From: Helichrysum umbraculigerum
Taxonomy: Eukaryota; Streptophyta; Magnoliopsida; Asterales; Asteraceae
Reading direction: 5' to 3'
Length of the DNA stretch: 64,000 nt
NCBI GenBank assembly: GCA_949592205.1
Contig: CATIUR010000001.1
Location: 39,449,001-39,513,000, forward strand
Numbering within the stretch: the stretch's first letter is position 1; each line of letters begins with the position of its first letter. Positions 57,901-64,000 of the stretch are shown in pieces. A program made the translations under genes and the position numbers. The notes below the pieces were generated by a model that was not told where the DNA came from, ran no database searches, and saw only the letters and a list, made by a program, of their open reading frames with translations.

Positions 57901-58457
57901 CACACATGTATGCTGTGAAGAGGATCTTTAGATACTTGAAAGGTCAACCAGACTTGGGCCTTTGGTATGCTAAAGGATCAGATTTTGAGCTAAAGGCATT
58001 CACAGATAGTGACTATGGTGGTGAGAATATGGATAGGAAATCGACTAGTGGAGGATGTCAATTTCTTGGAAATAGGTTAGTGTCATGGCAATGCAAGAAG
58101 CAAACCACAGTTTCCACTTCTACAGCAGAAGCAGAATATGTTGCAGCATCAAGTTGCTGTGCACAGGTTCTTTGGATTCAGAATCAAATGCTGGATTATG
58201 GTTTGACTTTCATGAACACTCCTATTTATATTGATAATACTTCTGCTATTAGTATCATTCAGAATCCAGTTAAGCATTCAAAAACCAAACACATTGAAAT
58301 CAGATATCATTTTATAAGAGATTGTTATGATAAAAGATTGATTCATATTTTTAAAATTCATACTGATAATCAACTTGCAGATCTTTTTACAAAAGCATTT
58401 GATGTAGGAAGATTTACATTTTTGATAACTAATATTGGTATGATCAATCTCACGTAG
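54894..58457 (+). CDS. pol: Copia-2 pol, open, RT motif HVDD
   Basis: The frame overlaps gag; the first ATG is 54894, but the Pol-like part starts after an acceptor-like TATATGTGCAG ending at 54938. Protease DSGCSRHMTGD lies at 54966. Integrase zinc motif is WHRRMCH…CVACLKGK (about 55369-55490), with D in MDLFGP, D in RCDNGTEF (about 55750) and E in NGVAERRNRT (about 55852). RT has GTRWIFKNKRDERG, an intact KARLVAQGYTQEEGIDYDD block, and HVDDIIFGS at about 57514, where copia-1 and most relatives have YVDD. RNase H is TDSDYGG/STAEAEY (about 58003-58140). Length and order are normal for Sirevirus Pol. No stop or frameshift is seen. Confidence 0.93.
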   Translation: MGSQEKLIVFLIYVQGKPPSLWHIDSGCSRHMTGDRKKLQDFKAFAGGDVAFGSNPKGGKITGKGKVKSSKLTFNDVYYVEQLRYNLLSVSQITDKQNPVYFTDTECLILSEKLKIPEDKILMRVPRKDNVYCSDLNKMESQNVNCLISKATVSESELWHRRMCHLNFKTMNKLVRNKLVRGLPEKLFECSDHCVACLKGKQHKTSYKTKLVNTNTTPLHLLHMDLFGPTNVASQGKKSYCLVITDDYSRMSWVFFLRTKDETGEILRSFITRIENSTNQKVKIIRCDNGTEFKNHEMNKFCEDKGIERQYSAPRTPQQNGVAERRNRTLIEAARSMLADAKLPMSFWAEAVSTACYVLNRILIIKPHNKTPYELFFKRKPLVSFLKPFGCPCTVLNTRDHLGKFQSKVDEGVFVGYSIQSKAYRVFNKRTRIIEETMDVTFNEHTLNVEGKGPEVLFDIDALTHAFRYPDLSISADTDAGTDAGNDAGKDGNSTSSQTKKDDLKYVLFPIWSPDPPEAFQLEQDEPSDDSSGSSSKNGSKDEDGSIPTENQPFTSKGSHIVSEHDSDGELDSPKFVEQSPPFQVLERTSLSDSEATPKPSKEREERESFSDSEIDNLLGSNLERELLDTSTSKYVVHKDHSLDLIIGDISTPVQTRHQTKVREEDVHTSLYVCFLSQMEPKKAVEALKDPSWIESMQEELLQFKLQDVWDLVDLPKGKKAIGTRWIFKNKRDERGIVIKNKARLVAQGYTQEEGIDYDDVFAPVARIEAIRLFLAYASYQDFKVYQMDVKSAFLHGLIDDEVYVCQPPGFEDPTYPDRVCRLKKALYGLHQAPRAWYDTLSEYLLKNGFKRGTIDKTLFTKRVQRDILLVQVHVDDIIFGSTRDSLCKEFEDLMHKKFKMSSMGELTFFLGLQVKQKLDGIFINQGKYVKDILNKFGYKDVKVASTSMEAHKHLNSDPEGEEVDVHLYRSMIGSLMYLTSSRPDIMFAVCLCARYQTNPKQSHMYAVKRIFRYLKGQPDLGLWYAKGSDFELKAFTDSDYGGENMDRKSTSGGCQFLGNRLVSWQCKKQTTVSTSTAEAEYVAASSCCAQVLWIQNQMLDYGLTFMNTPIYIDNTSAISIIQNPVKHSKTKHIEIRYHFIRDCYDKRLIHIFKIHTDNQLADLFTKAFDVGRFTFLITNIGMINLT

Positions 58458-59145
58458 TGTTTTGGTCTGGATTTGATACTAACAGGGGTAAAATATATTG
58501 TATGTGACAGGGTCAGGTGTTGCCACTGTTAGCTTCATCATGATAACAGATGGTGCCACTGTTAGTTTACCTTTGCCACTGTCAATGTATTTTAAACCCC
58601 TGCTGTATATGTGTGTAATTTAACCCCTGCTAGTTGTTTTTCTTAGTTTAATATTGCAGGTTTCAGCCACTATCAAGAGACATCACTTGAGCTGGAATTT
58701 AATGTTTTATTTGTTTCTTCTTATTTTCTTTTGGTTAAAAAAAAAATAATAATAAAAAAAAAAAATAATAAAAAAAAAAAAAAATTCGTTGTCTAACTAA
58801 GCTAAGTTTATGCCCCTGTTAGTTCTAAGTTGGCGTTTCCTTGGTCGGATGCCCCTGCTAGACTATCAGCCGCTGCTAGCTTTGTTAGATGGTTAGAAAG
58901 GGTTGACTATAAATTGACAAGTGAGGTACCCCTGTTGGGTTTGTTTGTAAATTGTGCCCCTGTTGGGTATAACCAGAAGTGCCACTGCTAGTTCTATTTT
59001 TAGGGCTTGGCACTGTCATCAAATAAATACTCAAATACTTCACTTTTTCAATTACGCTTTCAAAATTTTCAAAACCCTTCAATAATCGCTCTCGCTTTGA
59101 GTTGTTTATTGTAATTCACTCTTCGTTCGTTCATCAATTTCTTCA
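58458..59145 (+). other. Copia-2 spacer between pol and third ORF, rich in CCNCTGYTAG motifs
   Basis: Non-coding. About a dozen copies of GCCACTGTTAG, CCCCTGCTAG, CCCCTGTTGG and variants at 58485-59020, the same family as in the LTR. An A-rich run lies at 58737-58785 (including AATAATAA steps). It ends in a C/T-rich leader before the ATG at 59146. Confidence 0.85.
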
Positions 59146-62100
59146 ATGGCATCGTCATCTTCGTCTGATTCTGGTACTTCTATGCTAAGTGTTCATTCTG
59201 AACACAATATGAGGGCTTTCTTGAATAAAGAACTTGCCGATGAGTATTTTCACCCTATCATCGATTTCTTGAGTAATTGTCCAGTTACTTATGCCCTTAC
59301 TGTCGCTCCACGATTGATTCGATCACATATTCAGGAATTCTGGCAGAATGCAAAGGAAGGGAATGTTAATGGCATTACTCACATTCATTCCACTGTCAAG
59401 GGTCAGAAGGTAATGGTTACTGAGATTATTCTAAGAGAGCTTTTACAGTTTGATGATGAAGGTGGAATTCTGGAATTATCAAGAGAAGATTTGTTTAAAG
59501 GCATTATGGATATGGGGTATGAAGGTTCAGGAAAGACAAGATCAGAATATACTTTCTTGAAGTCATGGTTTTGTCCTCAATGGAAGTTCTACATTCATAC
59601 TTTTCTGGTATGTTTGTCTCAAAAGAGAACTAGTTTTAATGAATTTAGTTCTACTATTGCATATCCTATTATCTGCTTGGCACAGGGTATTAAATTTAAT
59701 ATGTCTAGATTTATCTTAGATAATATGGTTAGGAATGTAAAGGGTGATACATTCGTTATGTACCCTAGATTTGTTCAGCTTTTATTGAATAATCAATTGT
59801 CAAATCTGCCAGCAGAGGATAGTGTGATTGTTAGTTCTACTCTATCTTTGAGGACTATTAAGGCTATGAATCAGTATCAGAATGCTTTTTCTAAGAAGGA
59901 AACTGCATTATTTTTTACAATGCTAGTTACTCCTTCTGCCACTGGTGGTGTATTACCAACACCATCTGGACCAAATGATGACAGACCAACAAAACAAGTT
60001 GGTTCTGAACACACATCAGGAGGTGGCATCAAAAGAAAACAAGGGAACAAACAGCCTACCCAATCTAAAGCCAAGAAATCCAAGAAGGCTAAACAGGCTA
60101 TGGAGATTCCTGTTTCTCCACAGTCTCAGTCAAATGTTCCAACACAACAGGTGAACATACTTGATGAAAATGTTCATTCTGGAAGGGCTGCCACTACTGT
60201 TTCTAGCCCACTGGCAGGGCAGGATAGTGGTAACATTACTCAGACCCAACCAGAGGCAACTATGTTTGATGAACCTATGGGTGATGATTCAAATGTAGGT
60301 CCCAGTACCAATAACCAAGGGACATCTGCAGTGGCAGATGTGGGCAAGGATTCAACTAAGAGGTCACACTCTAATGTTGATGAGCCTAGTGATACTGATG
60401 AATTGACGATTTCCTATCTTGTACATGATGTCAATAAACTGTGGAGCAAATATGAGAGGGAAAGGGCTTATAGAAAAGAGGCTCAACAGAAAATTCAAGC
60501 TCAGGATGAGTTAATTGCTAAGCAGAAGGAGATCATTGATCATCAGAAGGCAGAGTTGCTTGATGTGCATAATAGATTGTTAATGCTTGAGGAGGCTGTC
60601 AACAATATTCTTCTACCTGCAAATAGGTTAAAGGAATCTTCAGGCAAGGGGGAGAAGAAAGCAGATGATGATAATATGCCTGAAGATGATGGTTCAAGAA
60701 AAGGTGATGATGATTCATATGGACCTCATGATGATATGAGTGGAGTAATGATAAATATTGATGAGATGAATGATGATTCTGCAGCTACAGAGGTGATTGA
60801 GCTTGATGATAATGCAGCTACAGAGGTGCTTGAGCTTGATGATAATACAGTTGAGATGAATATATGTGGTAGTAATGAGGCACAATCAGAAGACACTGTG
60901 GAGTTAGTGTTTGATGATAAAGATGATGATTATGTGCAGAGCAGGGATAAGGCTGAGGAGGAGCTAAATGTATCTGATTATGTGATACATGAAAGTTTAG
61001 ATGATGAGATGGTAGATGCTGCAGATGACAGAAGTATGGTGGTATATACTGGTGAAGATTCTTCTGAAAATGTTAATACAAGTGATGGTACAGGAGCAGA
61101 GCAGACTGATGAAACAGTTTATCAGGTATTTCCATTGAATAAAGGGTTGCCTGAGAAAGCTGCACTTGGATTATATTTTTGGGATGTGATGGGTGCTAAC
61201 TTGGATGATAAGAAAAGAGTCAGTTTCAGTGATAGGCCAGTGTATGAGGTGGTTGATGATGTTGAAAAAGAGATGAAAGAAGGAGAAGTTGAGGTTAAGG
61301 GGGAGCAATCAAAGTCAATTGCTGAAGAGAAGAAGTTGCAGACCTTTACAAGAAAGAAATCTATTCCCAGAAGAAAGCCAACTAATACTTTATCCCCTGT
61401 TAAAACTTCTACCACTGTTGTCACAATTTCAACCCCTGTCAACACTAACACAACCACTGTTACATCTACCCCTGTTAGTATACCAACTCCTACCACTGTT
61501 GATACACCAATCACCACTGCTGTCATATCAACCCCTGCCACAACTACAACAACAACAAATCCAAGAGAGGTACCTGTTACAATAAGAGAACCAACTTCAC
61601 CACTCAAACCTAAGTCTAAATTGCCTGTGATTGATCCAAAAGACAAAGGTAAAGGAAAGTTAAAAGAAAAATCAAAGGTGAAAGAAATTAAAGAACCTCA
61701 TATTGAGTCTCATGATATGCTGAGGATGCAAGTAGAAGAAAGAGAAAGGTTGATAAGGAGAGCTGCAGAAGCTAAAGCTGAAGAAGAGGGAGATGATGTT
61801 AAAATGATTTTGGATGATCTGAGTGTAGTGACTATTACACAGAAAGCTGGAGAGATTGTTAAAGAAAAGACTGCACAAGGATTAAAGCTTCCTGCTCAGA
61901 GAGTTCATGATTATTTAAAGAAGAAGAAAGGTAATGAAGAGGAAGAGTTATCTTCTGGATTTTTGTTGATGAAAAGGTCAAATGAGGAAAGGGCTAGAAA
62001 GAAAAAGCAAGAGGAATTAGCCAAGAAGAGGAGTAAACCTTTACCATATGCTGAAAGGAGAAGACATATGATCAATGCTTTGTCTGAAAATTATGCCCCA

Positions 62101-63006
62101 GCTAAAATTGTTAAAGGATGGAATATGCAGAAGCTGCAACAGGCATATGATAGGTATATGGGAAGAGATGATGAGTGGACAAAGAAAATGGAAGAGAATA
62201 GGCATTTGAATGCATTGATGAAGGAGAAGAAAGAAAAGGCAGATAAGGAAATGGTAAAATTTTTGAAAGAAGAAGAAGAAAGAAGAGAAAAGGCAGCTGC
62301 TGAGGCAGCAGAGAAAGCCTTAGAGGATAAGCAGAATGAAGTCAGAAGAAATTCGTGGAAAAATCAGATTTCTAAAGACAATGTTATTCCTGATATTCCA
62401 AGATTTGATCCAGAGCTGAAAAAGAGAATCAAGATTCTGACTGATAGCAAGGAGATTTCTGAAGGACCAAGAAAGGCTAGAATTATAAATTGGGAAGGAG
62501 TAGCAATTGATTATGGTTTCAGAAAAATGATCCTTGAGATCAAGATTGAAAGGGAAAGAGGATTTGATGACCATGTTGGGAGTATGGTTGATTTGCTCAG
62601 AATTTGTACAAGAGATGATCTTATGGAATTGTATCAAGTGAGCAGAATCAGGAATAGAAAGAACTCTGAAGCTGTGATTGAAAGACAAATGATGGAGTTA
62701 TTGCAAAGCCTGTTTGAACCAGCCAGCATGTATCACTTATTTTTTCATTGTTATCAAAGGGTTATAACCTGGAGATATTTTGCCAGAGCTGGAGTACACA
62801 TGGTAGTATTTAACAATGGGCAGGTGATCTACATGTTTGATGATCGACACTATGTGTTGGGAACAGGGCTGCTGAATAGATTGGTTGATTTGAAGTTATC
62901 TACAACCATCATTACTGAAGGAGCTTACAGAGCTTTATACATGGTGTTCAATCAACTGCATAAGAGGCAAACGATGAAGGAGAAAGAAGAAGAAAAGAAG
63001 GATTGA
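59146..63006 (+). CDS. Copia-2 third ORF (env-position), 1286 aa, intact
   Basis: Begins MASSSSSDSGTSMLSVHSEH. The N-terminal domain (residues about 25-265) resembles that of the copia-1 third ORF (LIRSHIQEFWQNAKEG, MYPRFVQLLLNNQ). A basic linker (KRKQGNKQPTQSKAKKSKKAK, about 285-310) could act in nuclear entry or nucleic-acid binding. A coiled coil spans about 435-490, then a long Asp/Glu-rich part with the near-repeat AATEVIELDDN/AATEVLELDDN (about 540-570). A Thr/Pro/Val tract lies at about 745-810, a Lys/Glu-rich helical part at 840-1100, and a folded C-terminal domain at about 1105-1270. The slot is that of Sirevirus env-like genes, but no signal peptide or membrane segment is visible; function unknown. 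Confidence 0.85.
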   Translation: MASSSSSDSGTSMLSVHSEHNMRAFLNKELADEYFHPIIDFLSNCPVTYALTVAPRLIRSHIQEFWQNAKEGNVNGITHIHSTVKGQKVMVTEIILRELLQFDDEGGILELSREDLFKGIMDMGYEGSGKTRSEYTFLKSWFCPQWKFYIHTFLVCLSQKRTSFNEFSSTIAYPIICLAQGIKFNMSRFILDNMVRNVKGDTFVMYPRFVQLLLNNQLSNLPAEDSVIVSSTLSLRTIKAMNQYQNAFSKKETALFFTMLVTPSATGGVLPTPSGPNDDRPTKQVGSEHTSGGGIKRKQGNKQPTQSKAKKSKKAKQAMEIPVSPQSQSNVPTQQVNILDENVHSGRAATTVSSPLAGQDSGNITQTQPEATMFDEPMGDDSNVGPSTNNQGTSAVADVGKDSTKRSHSNVDEPSDTDELTISYLVHDVNKLWSKYERERAYRKEAQQKIQAQDELIAKQKEIIDHQKAELLDVHNRLLMLEEAVNNILLPANRLKESSGKGEKKADDDNMPEDDGSRKGDDDSYGPHDDMSGVMINIDEMNDDSAATEVIELDDNAATEVLELDDNTVEMNICGSNEAQSEDTVELVFDDKDDDYVQSRDKAEEELNVSDYVIHESLDDEMVDAADDRSMVVYTGEDSSENVNTSDGTGAEQTDETVYQVFPLNKGLPEKAALGLYFWDVMGANLDDKKRVSFSDRPVYEVVDDVEKEMKEGEVEVKGEQSKSIAEEKKLQTFTRKKSIPRRKPTNTLSPVKTSTTVVTISTPVNTNTTTVTSTPVSIPTPTTVDTPITTAVISTPATTTTTTNPREVPVTIREPTSPLKPKSKLPVIDPKDKGKGKLKEKSKVKEIKEPHIESHDMLRMQVEERERLIRRAAEAKAEEEGDDVKMILDDLSVVTITQKAGEIVKEKTAQGLKLPAQRVHDYLKKKKGNEEEELSSGFLLMKRSNEERARKKKQEELAKKRSKPLPYAERRRHMINALSENYAPAKIVKGWNMQKLQQAYDRYMGRDDEWTKKMEENRHLNALMKEKKEKADKEMVKFLKEEEERREKAAAEAAEKALEDKQNEVRRNSWKNQISKDNVIPDIPRFDPELKKRIKILTDSKEISEGPRKARIINWEGVAIDYGFRKMILEIKIERERGFDDHVGSMVDLLRICTRDDLMELYQVSRIRNRKNSEAVIERQMMELLQSLFEPASMYHLFFHCYQRVITWRYFARAGVHMVVFNNGQVIYMFDDRHYVLGTGLLNRLVDLKLSTTIITEGAYRALYMVFNQLHKRQTMKEKEEEKKD
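61395..61560 (+). repeat. In-frame CCCCTGTYAA/CCACTGTT motif cluster inside the third ORF
   Basis: Alternating ACCCCTGTTA, ACCACTGTTG, ACCCCTGTCA and ACCACTGCTG motifs encode the Thr-Pro-Val / Thr-Thr-Val tract (TPVKTSTTVVTISTPVNTNT…). The DNA motif matches the non-coding LTR and spacer motif of the same element. Confidence 0.85.
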
Positions 63007-63036
63007 AACTTGAATCATTACTCTGAATGATCAAGT

Positions 63037-63048
63037 TTAGGGGGAGAT
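63037..63048 (+). promoter_or_regulatory. Copia-2 polypurine tract
   Basis: TTTAGGGGGAGAT immediately precedes the 3' LTR start TGTTGAGAAC. Confidence 0.85.
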
Positions 63049-63606
63049 TGTTGAGAACTGAGACACTGTCATATCTGCTCAGAATACAAGTATTGTGCCG
63101 CTGTTGGTATATGACTTCAACCACTGTTAGTAGAAGTCAACCACTGTTAGAAGAAGACAACCGATGTTAGTACATTTGTCTAACAGGGCCACTGTTAGTG
63201 TATAGTTTGTATTTTGTATCAAGTACTCAACCACTGTTGATAATATACGAGTACTACCCCTGTTAGTTATATACTCAACCACTGTTGGTTAGTCGGTTAG
63301 AGATAATTATGGAATAGATAGGATTTCCATAATAGTTTGATTCTGTAAAGGACTCTATGTGTTATAAATAGAGATTCTGTAAATCCTAGAAGTAGGAACA
63401 CAGGACGAATTTATTCTAGTTATTTAGCTTCAAGGTTGTAAACCCTAACACAAATTGTGTGTTCGTATTATTAATAATATTGAAGCTTTTGGTTAGATAT
63501 TCTGTTATATACAAGTTTGTTCTTCAAGTTATTAATAAACTATTCCGCAAGCTTATTAATAATCAATCAAAGTAATACATACTAAGATCTCTAGCTGGGA
63601 TCATCA
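63049..63606 (+). mobile_element. Copia-2 3' LTR
   Basis: 558 bp, two differences from the 5' LTR by eye. TATAAATA at 63363-63370. It ends GGGATCATCA, followed by TTGAC and the resumed gypsy-2 LTR. Confidence 0.95.
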
Positions 63607-64000
63607 TTGACCCTCATCCGTCACTTCACCAGTGACGCATAAATACGTATACCGACACTTGTCTAGTGTCGCCCCACAAGCTGATTTACTTACTGAATAC
63701 CGTCACTTTATTAGTGACGCACTGTTTGACTACGACACTGAATACCGTCACTATCATAGTGACGCACTGATGAAAAACAATACTTACAAACGTCACTTAC
63801 TTAGTGACGCACTACTTGAATACCGACACTACTTAAGTGCCGCATACCACACATAAGTGACGCATACTAGTGTCGCTAAAACAGGCTGTTTGACACTTAC
63901 ATTTTATACAAGTATAGAATATACTTAAAACGTAAACGTACTTTACTCGGCGTTACTTATACATGAAAATACTATACTTTTGAAAGTATACAACGATATT
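63607..64000 (+). mobile_element. Gypsy-2 right LTR, part 2 (continues past the window)
   Basis: Resumes at TTGACCCTCA and matches the left LTR from about 46502 to 46892, including the rest of the hairpin array. A single-base deletion relative to the left copy lies near 63617 (CTCATCCGTC versus CTCATACCGTC). Confidence 0.93.

Larger units (their letters stand above)
51650..63606 (+). mobile_element. Copia-2: full-length Sirevirus-like Ty1/copia element, young
   Basis: 11,957 bp with 558-bp LTRs (51650-52207, 63049-63606) and the exact duplication TTGAC (51645-51649, 63607-63611). It holds gag, pol and a 1286-codon third ORF, all open. The two LTRs differ at two bases by eye (C/A at 51762 versus 63161; T/C in ACACAGGAYGAAT), about 0.4%. 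With a commonly used plant LTR rate that is of the order of 10^5 years (estimate). It lies inside the gypsy-2 right LTR, so it is younger than gypsy-2. Confidence 0.95.
45079..64000 (+). mobile_element. Gypsy-2: internally deleted Ty3/gypsy element, runs off the window
   Basis: Left LTR 45079-48215, PBS, gag, a remnant 3' internal end, polypurine tract, right LTR from 50195. Internal length is only about 2 kb, so pol has been lost. The right LTR is interrupted by copia-2 and continues past 64000, so the right target duplication cannot be checked; the left candidate is TAACT (45074-45078). It began four bases beyond the gypsy-1 duplication, so the two elements are nearly abutting. Confidence 0.9.

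Noticed and set aside
61122..61646. 174-codon Val/Gly-rich minus ORF resembling a membrane protein
   Set aside because: Exact antisense of the Thr/Pro/Val tract of the copia-2 third ORF.
59146..63006. Copia-2 third ORF as a retroviral envelope glycoprotein
   Set aside because: No signal peptide, no transmembrane helix and no Cys-rich ectodomain are visible. Only its genomic position matches env.

Overview
This window reads as repeat-rich DNA from a flowering plant. The coding signatures (Sirevirus-type Ty1/copia elements with a third long ORF, Tekay-type chromoviruses, a Tat-like non-coding element) fit a large, retrotransposon-filled genome. The Gag and third-ORF proteins resemble those I associate with Asteraceae, but that family-level call is an inference. 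I find no intact host gene, rRNA, tRNA or CRISPR array.

Layout. 1-1252 is the 3' part of a gypsy-type LTR with a 35-bp tandem array. 1253-4686 is older sequence holding a broken gene start, a truncated minus-strand LTR-like piece with a 20-base G run, and AT-rich DNA. 4687-45069 is one Ty3/gypsy (Tekay-like) element, here gypsy-1, bounded by the 5-bp duplication TGAAT. It has ~3.5-kb LTRs, two ORFs upstream of gag, and a gag-pol frame broken by three stops. Three later insertions sit inside it: a solo LTR of the copia-1 family (7455-7985), the 18.6-kb element copia-1 (9568-28184, duplication TGCTC), and a minus-strand Tat-like element with no pol (37862-44922, duplication ATGAT). Gypsy-2 begins at 45079. 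It has 3.1-kb LTRs and kept gag but lost nearly all of pol. Its right LTR is split by copia-2 (51650-63606, duplication TTGAC) and runs off the window end.

The most unusual object is copia-1. Target duplications show it inserted as one unit, yet about 5.4 kb of its 3' half (spacer, third ORF, polypurine tract, 3' LTR) is also present as an inverted copy between its 5' LTR and its gag leader. Between the 5' primer-binding site and that inverted LTR lies about 500 bp of host coding sequence that I recognise as part of a plant VPS13 lipid-transfer protein gene. The VPS13 sequence ends exactly in bases that match the initiator-tRNA-Met primer-binding site. This suggests aberrant reverse transcription in which a read-through retroelement-VPS13 molecule was joined at, or primed from, the PBS.

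A second theme is that almost every LTR element here carries its own array of a short recurring motif: hairpins built on CGACAC in copia-1 and gypsy-2, GAATCCGNCGGATTC in gypsy-1, CCACTGTTAG variants in copia-2 (also inside its coding regions), and GCTTCGG/GCTCCGG in the Tat-like element. Copia-2 is the youngest and best preserved element, with three open frames and two LTR differences by eye, but its reverse transcriptase reads HVDD instead of YVDD.
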